Origin: Thermococcus sp. EP1
GTDB taxonomy: Archaea > Methanobacteriota_B > Thermococci > Thermococcales > Thermococcaceae
DNA: 64,000 nt
Direction of reading: 5' to 3'
Assembly: GCF_001317345.1 (NCBI RefSeq)
Contig: NZ_JXCG01000007.1
Coordinates: forward strand, 1-64,000
Shown here: positions 7,926 through 16,833 of the stretch, one piece after another
How the letters are laid out: each line of letters starts with the position of its first letter
Numbering within the stretch: the first letter of the stretch is position 1
The notes under the pieces: generated by a model
Database searches by the model: none
What the model was told of the DNA's origin: nothing
The model's input: only the letters and a program-made list of their open reading frames with translations
Made by a program: the position numbers and the translations under genes

Positions 7926-8279
7926 TTAGAGAGAATCTATGACAGCCCTAACATCTTCAAGAGGTTCTTTGATGATCTCACCGATGTCCTCAGCGGCGTT
8001 TATTGCAACATATACACTTCCTTCTTTTTCATAAAGCAAAACCGGACATGGAGCAAATGAACCAATTTCATACTCGACCTTAGTCATCTCATAAAACTGC
8101 TTTGGATTGCAGACGTAGAAGATTCTATAAGGCTCCATTTCAACACCTAACTTAGCTTTCACAACTTCACTCGGAGTAAACTCGAGTACAACCTTGTATC
8201 CCTTCTTTTCCAACTCTGCCTTTAACTTTTCCTCAACCTCTTTTAGGGGCATTCCAACCTTCCTTCTGTATCTAAACAT
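7926..8279 (-). CDS. DUF302 domain protein (paralog 1)
   Basis: A 117-aa single-domain DUF302 protein with the family pattern of two beta-alpha halves. It has YVCNPKQF and the Cys-containing strand FAPCPVLLYEKEGSVYV, and ends in EDVRAVIDSL. Strong GGGGGTGA site before ATG. It lies 12 bp after the thioredoxin-CcdA gene, so it is very likely co-transcribed with it. Biochemical function of the family is not established; Cys placement and neighbours suggest a redox or metal-related role. Two further DUF302 genes occur at 20557 and 31756. Confidence 0.85.
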   Translation of the reverse strand: MFRYRRKVGMPLKEVEEKLKAELEKKGYKVVLEFTPSEVVKAKLGVEMEPYRIFYVCNPKQFYEMTKVEYEIGSFAPCPVLLYEKEGSVYVAINAAEDIGEIIKEPLEDVRAVIDSL

Positions 8280-8291
8280 CCAATCACCCCC

Positions 8292-9557
8292 TTAAATTTT
8301 TGATAAGCTCTCAAAAATTGCACTCCACAGCTTAAGGGGAGTGAGTTCCGTTAACATGAGAACGCCGAGGATAATTATGACAATTCCTATCACCTTTTCC
8401 CATTTTGCTTTTTGCTGAATATCTAAGCTCAGTTTATTTGAGAGGAATTTTTCATTTATCCATTCTGCCAAATCTTTGGAACTCATAATCAAGTATATTG
8501 TGAGGCCCATTCCTACTCCATAAACTCCCATAACTATCACGCCTTTTACGACACTCCCACTTAGAGTGGCAGTTATAATTGCAAACCCAAGGTAGGGAGC
8601 AATACACCCTATCCACGTAGTCCCGAGGGCAGAACCTAAGAGAAAGTCGGAAATATAGCCACTACTTGATGAAAGTTTAGATGGAGAAAAAGATAGTGCT
8701 CTCATAACCTTTTGATTGAAAGTAGTGCTTATCAGTGATGTTCCTACTACTATGAAGCCTAAACCTCCGATGAAGTACAATGCATTTCTAATTTGAGATA
8801 CATAAGAGCCCAGAGTACCTGCCAAGGCACCTAGGATGGCAAAAGAAACAACCATCCCTGCTATCACAATTTCAATTTTTCTTTTTGCAAATAAAAGTGA
8901 AAAAGTGCCTGCTATCAAGGGAAGCACGCATGGAGAAAATACGCTAAGAATACCTGCCGAGAATATTGGTAAGAGAACCGCTAAGGATAACTTGCCCGTG
9001 GGATGTTCTTTTCCTTCTGTTGGTGTTTTGTTCCTCAGAGGGTCTTCTATACTATTTTTTACAAAAAACTCAAGACCATCTGGGCTAAGAGCCCCTATGG
9101 CAAGACCCTTTAGGACTTTCTCTCCATTTTCAACTTTGAAGATCACCATTGTTGGTGTACCGGGAACTCCTACGCCTATTGTCTCTCCCTTTTCTTTTGG
9201 AGTATAATAACCACTGTTGTCGGGTTGAAGCACAAGAACTTTATCATAGACTTTATATTGGAGTGTTGTGAGGGCCCTTCCTTTATACACATCAATGGAG
9301 ATTAGATTTATGCCATTTAGACTTTCTATAGCCTTTTGGGTTGGAAATACACTGTTTTTCATATAATTACATGCTGAGCAACTTTCTGAATGGTAGAAGA
9401 TAAGGAAGTATTCCCCTTCGTGGGCAGAAATTAAAGAATTAAGTTCTTTTTCATTTGAAATTGCTTTAAATTTTAAGCTTCCATAAGTGACGTCTTCACC
9501 GGCTACCAAGTGTCCAAAAGCCACAAGTACAATGAGAAGCAGAACAACCCTTCTCAC
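8292..9557 (-). CDS. Thioredoxin-CcdA fusion, membrane thiol-disulfide transporter (DsbD-like)
   Basis: A 421-aa membrane protein. A signal/anchor helix (residues 1-20) leads to an extracytoplasmic thioredoxin domain (about 30-170) with the redox motif SCSACNYMK and cis-Pro loop GVPGTPTMV. A CcdA/DsbD-type membrane domain follows with the paired cysteines in FSPCVLPLIAG and TTWIGCIAPY. It should carry electrons from cytosolic thiols to the outside, feeding its own thioredoxin domain; the order is reversed relative to DsbD, whose Trx domain is C-terminal. GTG start with GAGGTGA 4 nt upstream. Part of a five-gene leftward operon. Confidence 0.88.
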   Translation of the reverse strand: MRRVVLLLIVLVAFGHLVAGEDVTYGSLKFKAISNEKELNSLISAHEGEYFLIFYHSESCSACNYMKNSVFPTQKAIESLNGINLISIDVYKGRALTTLQYKVYDKVLVLQPDNSGYYTPKEKGETIGVGVPGTPTMVIFKVENGEKVLKGLAIGALSPDGLEFFVKNSIEDPLRNKTPTEGKEHPTGKLSLAVLLPIFSAGILSVFSPCVLPLIAGTFSLLFAKRKIEIVIAGMVVSFAILGALAGTLGSYVSQIRNALYFIGGLGFIVVGTSLISTTFNQKVMRALSFSPSKLSSSSGYISDFLLGSALGTTWIGCIAPYLGFAIITATLSGSVVKGVIVMGVYGVGMGLTIYLIMSSKDLAEWINEKFLSNKLSLDIQQKAKWEKVIGIVIIILGVLMLTELTPLKLWSAIFESLSKI

Positions 9558-9617
9558 ACTTTCACCTCAAAAATTGTAGAAAAATGAATTAAAAGGCTTT
9601 TCTTGAAGCTTTTTTCA

Positions 9618-9947
9618 TTAAAATGTCATCACGACATAGCCTTCTTTAATATACTCTGCTATTATCTTTCCCACGTATTCAACTTTTGCATATTTCTCTA
9701 GTGAGACTTCGAATCCTTCTAATTCGGCCACTCTCTTGCATGCAAGTGGCAGTTTCCCTAATTCTTTTAGCTTTTCTATCCAAGAAAGGAAGCGTTCGTC
9801 TCCTTTAGCTATTGCCCTCTCTATTGGACCAAAGAGAATTACTTCAACATTATCTACCCATCTGTATTTAAGGGCATTTACTGCCCACATAAAACCAGGC
9901 AACGCCTTTTCATCGTCGCTTGAGATTATTACCAAAACTTTTGCCAC
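9618..9947 (-). CDS. DsrE-family sulfur-transfer-like protein
   Basis: A 109-aa DsrE/F-like protein: MAKVLVIISSDDEKALPGFMWAVNAL, then VEVILFGPIERAIAKGD and a Cys at LPLACKRVAE in the place where DsrE-type proteins carry a persulfidable cysteine. Likely a cytosolic sulfur carrier. GTG start with GGAGGG upstream, 2 bp after the stop of the preceding Cys-rich gene, indicating tight translational coupling. Context (thioredoxin-CcdA, DUF302) fits sulfur or thiol redox metabolism. Confidence 0.8.
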   Translation of the reverse strand: MAKVLVIISSDDEKALPGFMWAVNALKYRWVDNVEVILFGPIERAIAKGDERFLSWIEKLKELGKLPLACKRVAELEGFEVSLEKYAKVEYVGKIIAEYIKEGYVVMTF

Positions 9948-9949
9948 GT

Positions 9950-10156
9950 TTATCCCTCCAGGGCCTTAATAAACTCTTTGAAGGTTTTCACGGAAATTTC
10001 TTTTCCATTTGCTATAACATTTATGTTGCTGCATTCATACTTAGCACATAGGCCAATGCATCCTTCAACACTGGTATTGTAGCCTCTCTCTTCTAAGGAC
10101 TTAATAATATCATCTAATTTATCCCCGGCACAGAACTTACATATTTTAGCTTCCAT
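9950..10156 (-). CDS. Small Cys-rich protein (thioredoxin-like ferredoxin/DUF1450-like)
   Basis: A 68-aa protein with CKFC near the N-terminus and GCIGLCAKYEC in the middle. The pattern recalls small thioredoxin-like [2Fe-2S] or DUF1450 proteins (an N-terminal CxxC and a second Cys group), but the assignment is tentative. The start is an ATG with GGTGAT 4 nt upstream, four codons inside the longest frame. It is the first gene of the leftward operon; 10157-10441 holds its promoter region and that of the ThiF-like gene and is otherwise featureless. Confidence 0.6.
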   Translation of the reverse strand: MEAKICKFCAGDKLDDIIKSLEERGYNTSVEGCIGLCAKYECSNINVIANGKEISVKTFKEFIKALEG

Positions 10157-10441
10157 GAACATCACCAATCTTAATGATTTAGGTTATTTTATTGCGTTTA
10201 CCTTTATCAACATGAGAAAAGTCTGGGAGGAAAAGTTTTCATTGTGAAAAATCTTAGTTTTCCTTGAAAGTTCGCTTGTAAGCCCTTTGGTCTTTGTACT
10301 TGTAGTGGGTTTCTTCTTATTTCACACCAAAACTCATTGGAGCGTGATTCCTCTCAACAAGCATCATGAGTTTGGGAGGTTCTTAGTAGTGAAAGGAATA
10401 AATTCATAAAGCCTTTTTCGTATTTCCTTTCGGTGAGAGGT

Positions 10442-11401
10442 ATGATGGATTTCTCAAGACACTTTCCGATCATTGGTATAGAGGGTCAAAGGAAACTGAG
10501 CGAGAGCACGGTTGGAGTAGTTGGTGCTGGAGCATTGGGGAGCTGGGAAGTCTATTTCCTCCATAAACTTGGGGTTGGAAAAATCGTTGTAGTAGATCGG
10601 GATTTTGTAGATGATAGCGACCTCCCTAGAACGATTTATACTAAAGAAGACATCGGCAAACCAAAAGTTGAGGTTTTAAAAGAGAGGTTTGGTGTTGAGG
10701 GGTATTTTGAAGATCTAAATCCAGCAACAATAGGAATTCTTGAGAAAGTAGATTTAATAATTGATGGGACTGATAATATTTATACTCGCCAGATAATAAA
10801 CGACTATGCCGTAAAGAATAACAAACCATGGATTTATGTGGGAGTTCTGAGTACATATGGTAATATAATGCCGATAATTCCTGGAAAAACGGCCTGTTTT
10901 AGGTGTTTTATGCCAAAACTCCCTGAGAGACCAATGCCAACATGTGCCGTCGCTGGGATAATGAGTTATGTTCCTTCATTAGCTGCTTCTATAGCAGTTG
11001 GTCTTGCTGCAAAAATCCTTTTGGGAGAAGAAATTAAAAGTGAGTTAATATTCTTTGATACGAAAACACTCGAGTTCGAGAGGGTTGAAGTTCCTAGAAG
11101 AGAAGAATGTCCAGCTTGTGTAAAGAGGGAATTTACATTCTTGGAAAAACATATGAAAATTGAAAGACTTTGTGATGGTTCAATCCAAGTTACACCTCCA
11201 GAGAAAATGAATGTAAATTTGGAAGATCTTGCGGGAAGGCTTGAAAAACTTGGGATAGAGTACCTCAAAACTTCTCAGTTTCTCCAGTTTGAAGATGATG
11301 AATATGAGATACTAATCTTTAAAAGTGGGAGGATGGTCATAAGAGGAGCTGAGGAAGAGAGAGAAGCAAAGAATTTATTTGCGCGTTATTTAGGTGGTTA
11401 A
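10442..11401 (+). CDS. ThiF/MoeB/HesA-type E1-like adenylyltransferase
   Basis: A 319-aa ubiquitin-activating E1-like protein that should adenylate the C-terminus of a ubiquitin-like sulfur carrier (ThiS/MoaD/SAMP type). The Rossmann loop is GVVGAGALGSWEVYF, the ATP region DRDFVDDSDLPR, the substrate-binding TDN is kept (DGTDNIYTR), the catalytic-Cys loop is MPTCAVAGIMS, and zinc-binding pairs are CFRC and CPAC. A C-terminal extension of about 90 residues (from ~230) has no motif I recognise. It is 1 bp from thiI, so carrier activation and tRNA thiolation are probably linked. Confidence 0.85.
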   Translation: MMDFSRHFPIIGIEGQRKLSESTVGVVGAGALGSWEVYFLHKLGVGKIVVVDRDFVDDSDLPRTIYTKEDIGKPKVEVLKERFGVEGYFEDLNPATIGILEKVDLIIDGTDNIYTRQIINDYAVKNNKPWIYVGVLSTYGNIMPIIPGKTACFRCFMPKLPERPMPTCAVAGIMSYVPSLAASIAVGLAAKILLGEEIKSELIFFDTKTLEFERVEVPRREECPACVKREFTFLEKHMKIERLCDGSIQVTPPEKMNVNLEDLAGRLEKLGIEYLKTSQFLQFEDDEYEILIFKSGRMVIRGAEEEREAKNLFARYLGG

Positions 11402-11402
11402 A

Positions 11403-12494
11403 GTGATAATAGTTAGATACGGAGAAATAGCAATAAAGCGTGGAAAAAGAAAGGAATTTGAGAGAAAACTCGCAAAGAACATTGAAAAGGCCTTGGAGAG
11501 GAAGGGGATAACTGGGAAAATTAAACTTATACGGGGGAGAATTCTTGTTGATGCTCCAAATGAGGCTGCAGAAATTATAGCAAAAGTTCCAGGTGTTGTT
11601 TCGGTTTCTCCAGCGGAGGTTATGGATTATAACGAGCTCCCAAACTACCTTAGAGAGGCTTTAAAAGGGAAATCACCAAGAAGTTTCAAAGTTGAGACAC
11701 AAAGGCTTGATAAAACGTTTCTAAGGACCTCTATAGAGGTGAATAAAGAAGTCGGAGCATTTGTTGTAAATGAATTTGGTTGGAAAGTGGATTTGGAGAA
11801 TCCTGAACTTGTTATTGGAATCGAGATTATTGGTGGGAAAGTATATGTATTCTTTGAGAAGATTAAGGGGGTTGGAGGTCTTCCCGTTGGAACTCAGGGA
11901 AAGGTAGTTGTTCTTTTAAGCGGGGGAATAGATTCTCCTGTTGCAGCTTTTCTTATGCTTAAACGGGGCGCTGAGATAATTGCCGTTCATTTTGACCAAG
12001 GAATGAATGCGAGAAAGGTTGTTGAGAAAGTAGTGGAAATTTTGAATGATTACTCCCCAAGCCCTATAGAGTTAATAGTTGAAAACCACTTTGAGATTCT
12101 CAAACCTTATGTACTTACTTTAAATAAACTTGGCCGGAGAGAGTGGACTTGTGTAGTTTGTAAAGTTGCTATGCTAAGAAGAGCGGCGGAAATAGCAAGA
12201 GAGAGGGGAGCACTTGCAATCGTTACAGGGGATTCCCTTGGTCAAGTTGCCTCGCAAACTTTAACAAATCTTTACTTTGAAACGATGAGTGCGGATTTTC
12301 CGATACACAGGCCACTTATTGGTTTGGATAAAGAGGAGATTGTGGAAATAGCTAGAGAGATAGGGACTTATGGAGCATTTCTTGAATATCCCTACTGTGA
12401 CTGCCCGTTCAGGCCAGAGAGGGTTGTCACTCAAGGTAAACTTGAAGAATTTGAGAGAATCAGAAAAGAGTTGAAAAAGGAAAAAATAATTTGA
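11403..12494 (+). CDS. thiI: tRNA 4-thiouridine synthetase ThiI (THUMP and PP-loop domains)
   Basis: A 363-aa tRNA sulfurtransferase. The N-terminal ferredoxin-like and THUMP domains (to about residue 165) bind tRNA; the PP-loop ATP site is VVVLLSGGIDSPVA; CVVCK and YCDCPF supply cysteines for persulfide or Fe-S chemistry. There is no C-terminal rhodanese domain, as usual in archaea. GTG at 11403 is preferred because GGTGG lies about 5 nt before it and the family typically begins with the RYGEIA motif this close to the start. A TnpB element is inserted immediately after its stop codon. Confidence 0.93.
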   Translation: MIIVRYGEIAIKRGKRKEFERKLAKNIEKALERKGITGKIKLIRGRILVDAPNEAAEIIAKVPGVVSVSPAEVMDYNELPNYLREALKGKSPRSFKVETQRLDKTFLRTSIEVNKEVGAFVVNEFGWKVDLENPELVIGIEIIGGKVYVFFEKIKGVGGLPVGTQGKVVVLLSGGIDSPVAAFLMLKRGAEIIAVHFDQGMNARKVVEKVVEILNDYSPSPIELIVENHFEILKPYVLTLNKLGRREWTCVVCKVAMLRRAAEIARERGALAIVTGDSLGQVASQTLTNLYFETMSADFPIHRPLIGLDKEEIVEIAREIGTYGAFLEYPYCDCPFRPERVVTQGKLEEFERIRKELKKEKII

Positions 12495-12495
12495 A

Positions 12496-12660
12496 CTGAC
12501 CTCCTCCCCGCCCTGAAGGGCGAGGGTTCCAGCGAGTTAACCCCTCGCCAGTGAGGGGGAGGTTTGAGGGGTTCTCATCAAAACAACCCTTGGGAAGGGT
12601 TCTTCGAACCCCTCTGGCCGGGTCTTCGGCCAGTTACCCCTACCCGCCGTCAAACCCGGC
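12496..12660 (-). ncRNA. Probable reRNA/omegaRNA region at the tnpB 3' end
   Basis: The four strong hairpins in the tnpB 3' end and right terminal repeat match where IS605-family TnpB proteins take their guide-bearing RNA. If processed as in studied systems, the scaffold would end at the GAGGAGGTCAG motif (minus strand, ending near 12496) and the guide would be the adjacent minus-strand sequence, complementary to the 3' end of thiI. This is inference from position and structure. Confidence 0.5.
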
Positions 12661-13847
12661 AGGCTTGGGGTTATCATTCTAACAACCTTTTTCAAAATAT
12701 TAAACGCTCCAACTAAATCCGCATTCATTACAAGCCCCTCCGCGGGACACTTGTATAATCCCCTAACAAAGCGAGCCCCGTCATGGGGCTTCCCGCAGAA
12801 GGGGCAAAGCTTTGAAGTAAAAGCCTCACCAACAAGCAAGACTTGAATATCATACTCCTCAGCAACTTCCCTCAAGCGTTTAATAACGTAATTGAACCTC
12901 CACACGTGGGAGAGGAGGAAGTTTTGCTTTTTACCCTTGTTGGGCCCTCTTGCGATTTCTTTTGGATAACCGACAACGATTTTTGAGACTCCTAAGTAGT
13001 AGAGTTTCTCAACAGTTTGCCTGACTGCAGTGTTAATGTAGTGTCTCGCTTGAAGTTTTGCCTTCTCATGCATTCTTTTGAGTTTTCTACTCTTTTTACA
13101 GCCCGACTTGTTGATTTTAGATTGATAATCAGCAATCCTCTTCTGCCAGTAAAAGGCAATACTCTTCAATGGTTTGCCGTTTACGAGGAAACTCTCGCCA
13201 TTTTCAACGTAAACAGCCATTAAATTATTTACTCCCAAGTCTATTCCAGCAGAAAGGCCTCCCGTTGGTTGTCTTGGGAGTTTAACCCACTTTTTACCAT
13301 CAAATTTCTCATCAACTTTTGAAATTGAAACGTGAGCGTACCACTTCCGTTTAACTTCATTGTAAATGATTTCCAATCTCCCTTGCTTGCCCTTCAAGTG
13401 AATTCTGCCCTTGAATTGGATTTCCAGTCTTTTGAATTTTCCAAGGCCTTTGAGGATTAGTTTGTTGCCTTCAATCTTGTACTGGTCGTTCCTCAAAACT
13501 ATTAACGGTCTTCTTTTACCGTTTTCTTTCAAGTAGTTCGGCGGTTTTGGCCTTAACCATTTGGGAAGTTCTTTTCGCTTTTTAATCAAGGAGAAGAAAC
13601 TTCTCCACGCTTCGGCGTTCTTCCTGCAAATTTGCTGGACTGTCGCAGAGCCAATCTTACTCTTGTACTTCTCATAAACGGCCTTTTCTGTCGAATTAAA
13701 GTCCACTTTTTCATGATTGAAGAAGAGTTGTCTCCTTGAGTAGTTCACTTCGTTCCAGATTTTTGCTCCAGTGTCGGCTAACTCGAAGAGGATTTTCTCA
13801 ACTTCTTTTGAGGCTTGGAGTTTTATCCTTACGGTACATTTTATCAT
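12537..13847 (-). CDS. tnpB: TnpB RNA-guided endonuclease (OrfB)
   Basis: A 436-aa IS605-family TnpB. The split RuvC catalytic triad is complete: Asp203 in AGIDLGVNNL, Glu341 in VGEAFTSK and Asp377 in MNADLVGAF. The zinc finger between the last two has CPFCG and YKCPAEG, where the last Cys of the usual four is missing. Basic helices (SGCKKSRKLKRMHEKAK) suit RNA binding. About 40 C-terminal residues are encoded by the structured right end. Length and motifs suggest a working nuclease. In other systems TnpB cuts DNA next to a short TAM, guided by RNA from the element end. Confidence 0.92.
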   Translation of the reverse strand: MIKCTVRIKLQASKEVEKILFELADTGAKIWNEVNYSRRQLFFNHEKVDFNSTEKAVYEKYKSKIGSATVQQICRKNAEAWRSFFSLIKKRKELPKWLRPKPPNYLKENGKRRPLIVLRNDQYKIEGNKLILKGLGKFKRLEIQFKGRIHLKGKQGRLEIIYNEVKRKWYAHVSISKVDEKFDGKKWVKLPRQPTGGLSAGIDLGVNNLMAVYVENGESFLVNGKPLKSIAFYWQKRIADYQSKINKSGCKKSRKLKRMHEKAKLQARHYINTAVRQTVEKLYYLGVSKIVVGYPKEIARGPNKGKKQNFLLSHVWRFNYVIKRLREVAEEYDIQVLLVGEAFTSKLCPFCGKPHDGARFVRGLYKCPAEGLVMNADLVGAFNILKKVVRMITPSLPGLTAGRGNWPKTRPEGFEEPFPRVVLMRTPQTSPSLARG

Positions 13848-13920
13848 TGATTGTAGTATTATTTTTAAGCTTTAAAAGAGTTTCGCTTTCCTGCACAAGA
13901 GCTTGCTTTAGAGTCCCTAC

Positions 13921-13945
13921 AATCCCGTCCTAAAGGACGAGTCTT
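13921..13945. repeat. Left-end hairpin of the TnpB element
   Basis: GTCCTAAAGGAC forms a near-perfect stem within CCCGTCCTAAAGGACGAG, 75 bp upstream of the tnpB start. It resembles the right-end and solitary motifs (…CCTgAAGG…CGAGG…CTT). Confidence 0.6.
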
Positions 13946-14006
13946 TGGAAAGAGAAATGTAAATACTTAAATAGTTAGGAAAACAAATTAGTTCTGGTGA
14001 TGGAAT

Positions 14007-14531
14007 ATGTTGACTGAAAAGATGTTAAAGGCCTTGAATGAGCAATTGAATAGAGAAATGTACTCAGCATACCTCTATTTTGCCATGGCAGCGTATTTTG
14101 ATGATCTAAACTTCGAGGGCTTTTCTAATTGGATGAAAGCTCAGGCAGAGGAGGAAGTTGGGCATGCATTAAGGTTTTATAATTACATCTATGATAGAAA
14201 TGGGAGAGTAGAGCTTAAAGAAATTCCTCAACCTCCAAAAGAGTGGGAATCTCCAATCGAAGCTTTTAAAGCGGCTTATGAGCATGAGCAGTTCATAAGC
14301 AAGTGCATAAATGAATTGGCTGCACTAGCAGAAGAAGAGAAGGACTATTCAACTAGGTCTTTTCTTGAGTGGTTTATTAATGAACAAGTTGAAGAAGAAG
14401 CTAATGTAAAGAAAATTCTTGATAAGCTGAGATTTGCGGAAAATAGTCCTCAGATACTGTTTATGTTAGATAGAGAACTTGCATCTAGAGGGCCAAAGTT
14501 ACCGACTCTTTTAATGCAAGGAGAGGAATGA
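14007..14531 (+). CDS. ftn: Ferritin
   Basis: A 174-aa classical ferritin, forming a 24-subunit iron storage shell. Ferroxidase ligands are visible: Glu in [12 protein letters not shown], ExxH in [10 protein letters not shown], Glu in YEHEQFISK and the INEQVEEE helix. ATG with GGTGATG upstream. It precedes sufC but has its own T-rich end (14535-14580) and the suf genes have their own promoter (TTTTAAAAG near 14629). It is next to Fe-S assembly and iron uptake genes. Confidence 0.95.
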   Translation: MLTEKMLKALNEQLNREMYSAYLYFAMAAYFDDLNFEGFSNWMKAQAEEEVGHALRFYNYIYDRNGRVELKEIPQPPKEWESPIEAFKAAYEHEQFISKCINELAALAEEEKDYSTRSFLEWFINEQVEEEANVKKILDKLRFAENSPQILFMLDRELASRGPKLPTLLMQGEE

Positions 14532-14683
14532 AGTTTATCATCTTCATTTTATTTCTAATTTTTGTTTCTGAGCAAAGTTTTAAGTCCCTCTTGTCTCTCT
14601 TGTTATTGCTCATTTTTGAGTAGAAAACTTTTAAAAGTACTTTCTCTTACACAAAAATGTACCGATAATGGACGGTGATGGTC

Positions 14684-15409
14684 ATGTTAAAAGCTGAAAA
14701 TCTAAAGGTAAAAGTGGAGGACAAGGAAATTCTCAAAGGTATTAATCTCATCGTTGATGATGGAGAGCTTCATGTTGTAATGGGTCCTAATGGGAGCGGG
14801 AAATCAACACTAGCCTTAACAATAGCTGGTCATCCCAAGTATCAGGTGATAAATGGGAAAATTATTTTTGATGGAGAGGATATAACTAACTTGCCCCCTG
14901 AGGAAAGGGTTAGAAGAGGCATTTTCTTGAGTTTTCAGCATCCTGTTGAAGTAGAGGGAGTGAAGGTTATTCAATTCTTGCAGAGGGTATTGAAGAATCT
15001 CAAAAACCTTGATGAAATCCAAGCTTATGAAATTATTTTTGCTGCAGTTCAGGAACTTGGGTTGGACGATTCAATGCTCACACGATTCTTAAATGTTGGA
15101 TTTTCTGGTGGAGAAAGGAAAAAGTTGGAGATGCTACAAGCTTATCTTGTGAGACCAAAACTTCTTATTCTTGATGAGCCAGATAGTGGAGTTGATGTTG
15201 ATTCTCTTAAGGTTATTGCAGGGATTATAAATAAACTTCACGAAGAAGGGACTGCAATTTTACTTATAACACATTATGGTAGGATTTTGGAGCATTTAAA
15301 GCCCCACAGAGTGCACGTGATTAAGGACGGAAAAATAGTTGCATCTGGAGGGATTGAACTGGTTAAGACTATCGAAGAGAAGGGTTTTGCGGCGGTGGAA
15401 GCATTATGA
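14684..15409 (+). CDS. sufC: Fe-S assembly ATPase SufC
   Basis: A 241-aa ABC ATPase of the SUF scaffold. Walker A is GPNGSGKST, the signature FSGGERKK, Walker B LLILDEPDSGVD, and the H-loop ITHYGR. The ATG at 14684 is chosen over upstream GTG/ATG because GGTGA lies 5 nt before it. It overlaps sufB by 4 bp (ATGA), so sufC-sufB-sufD form one translationally coupled operon. No SufS desulfurase or SufE/U is in the window. Confidence 0.95.
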   Translation: MLKAENLKVKVEDKEILKGINLIVDDGELHVVMGPNGSGKSTLALTIAGHPKYQVINGKIIFDGEDITNLPPEERVRRGIFLSFQHPVEVEGVKVIQFLQRVLKNLKNLDEIQAYEIIFAAVQELGLDDSMLTRFLNVGFSGGERKKLEMLQAYLVRPKLLILDEPDSGVDVDSLKVIAGIINKLHEEGTAILLITHYGRILEHLKPHRVHVIKDGKIVASGGIELVKTIEEKGFAAVEAL

Positions 15410-16833
15410 GCGAGCGATCAAGACTCGAAGAAATTCTAAAAGCTGGTTCGTTAGAGGAGATTCTTGGAACTGCAGTGCCTTACCCTAAAGAAATTGAGCT
15501 CAAAGGGAAAATAAGTAGGAGTATTATTGAAGAACTTTCAAAAATAAAAAATGAGCCAGAGTGGATGTTTAGACATAGACTTAGAGCATTAGAACTCTTT
15601 GAAAAATTGCCTATGCCAAAGTGGGTTGTAGGTATTGAAGAGCTTGATCTTGAGAACCTTGTCCTGTACACGAAACCTGAACTTGAGAAGGAAGTTAAAG
15701 ATTGGGAAGATTTACCGGAAAACATAAGAAAAACCTTTGAGAGGCTGAATATTCCTGAGATAGAGAAAAGGTTTCTTTCTGGTTTAACGGCAGTTTTTGA
15801 CAGTGAGAGTGTTTATTCCCAGCTTAAAGACGAATTTGAAAAAAAAGGAATAGTTATGCTTCCTATGGAGGAAGCTGTTAGAAAATACCCGGATGTAGTG
15901 AAACGTTATTTTGGTAAGATATTCCCTGCAAGAGAGCACAAGTTCTCTGCGTTACACCACGCTCTCTGGAGTGGGGGAGCTTTTGTTTATATCCCCAAAG
16001 GAGTTCGTGTTCCATTTCCTATTGAGGCATTCTTTGTCATAGGCTCGGCTTTAGAGGGCCAGTTTGAACATACTCTTGTCGTTGCAGATGAGGGAAGTTA
16101 TGTCCACTTTATCGAAGGATGTTCTGCACCGATGTATAAGGGCTTCTCCTTCCACGATGGGATGGTTGAGATTTATGCTCACAAAAACGCCACGGTCAAA
16201 TTCACCACCATACAAAACTGGAGCCGTAATGTTATAAACTTCAATAATAAGAGAGCGATAATTGAGGAGAATGCTTACGTAGAGTGGATTGAAGGGAGTA
16301 TTGGGAGCATGATAACATATACGTATCCTTCCAGCGTTCTCAAAGGTGATTATTCGAGAACTGCTCAGTATGTTGTCTCACTTAGCAATGGTCCATTTAT
16401 GAAAGATACTGGTGCAAAAAGTTTTCATGTAGGTAAGAATACCAGTTCAAAGATAGTTTCCAAGAGTATAAGTGCTAATGGAGGTATAAACATCTACAGA
16501 GGCCTTGTAAGGATAGTTAAGGGGGCAAAAAACTCAACAGCAACAGTCTCATGTGATTCACTAATATTGGATGAGGAGAGCAAGGCTTATACATATCCGC
16601 ATAACCAGAATGACGAGCCGACAGCCAGCATAATTCACGAGGCAACTACTGGAAAACTTAGTGAGGACAAACTTTTCTACTTAAATGCAAGGGGCATAAA
16701 AGAGGAAGAAGCGAAGAGCCTCATAGTTCTTGGTTTCATCAGCGAAATACTTGAAGGACTGCCCTTTGAATATGTGGAGGTTCTAAAGAAAGTCATAGAG
16801 CTTGAATTCGGTGAAGTAGGGGGTGTTGGTTGA
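15406..16833 (+). CDS. sufB: SufB Fe-S scaffold protein
   Basis: A 475-aa SufB. The N-terminal helical part (EPEWMFRHRLRALELF) precedes a long right-handed beta-helix core with FVYIPKGVRVPFPI and the ATVSCDSLILDEESKAYTYP block that contains the conserved core cysteine, then the C-terminal SIIHEATTGKLSEDKLFYLNARG motif. It forms SufBC2D and carries the nascent cluster. It overlaps sufC by 4 bp and sufD by 1 bp. Confidence 0.95.
   Translation: MSERSRLEEILKAGSLEEILGTAVPYPKEIELKGKISRSIIEELSKIKNEPEWMFRHRLRALELFEKLPMPKWVVGIEELDLENLVLYTKPELEKEVKDWEDLPENIRKTFERLNIPEIEKRFLSGLTAVFDSESVYSQLKDEFEKKGIVMLPMEEAVRKYPDVVKRYFGKIFPAREHKFSALHHALWSGGAFVYIPKGVRVPFPIEAFFVIGSALEGQFEHTLVVADEGSYVHFIEGCSAPMYKGFSFHDGMVEIYAHKNATVKFTTIQNWSRNVINFNNKRAIIEENAYVEWIEGSIGSMITYTYPSSVLKGDYSRTAQYVVSLSNGPFMKDTGAKSFHVGKNTSSKIVSKSISANGGINIYRGLVRIVKGAKNSTATVSCDSLILDEESKAYTYPHNQNDEPTASIIHEATTGKLSEDKLFYLNARGIKEEEAKSLIVLGFISEILEGLPFEYVEVLKKVIELEFGEVGGVG

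Larger units (their letters stand above)
12496..13945 (-). mobile_element. TnpB-only IS605-family (IS1341-type) element
   Basis: The element holds one intact tnpB and has no tnpA. Its right end (tnpB 3' side, low coordinates) is a heavily structured block: hairpins at 12510-12521, 12541-12558 (CCCCTC/GAGGGG), 12585-12601 (AACCCTT/AAGGGTT) and 12614-12633 (CTGGCCG/CGGCCAG). The left end has CCCGTCCTAAAGGACGAG at 13924-13941. The right end abuts the thiI stop codon, so the element did not disrupt the gene. GC content of this block is visibly higher than its surroundings. Exact borders are uncertain by some bases. Confidence 0.8.

Noticed and set aside
10157-10441. Possible IS remnant or RNA gene in the spacer before the ThiF-like gene
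   Set aside because: No end motif, tRNA-like fold or open frame; only weak resemblance to other spacers.
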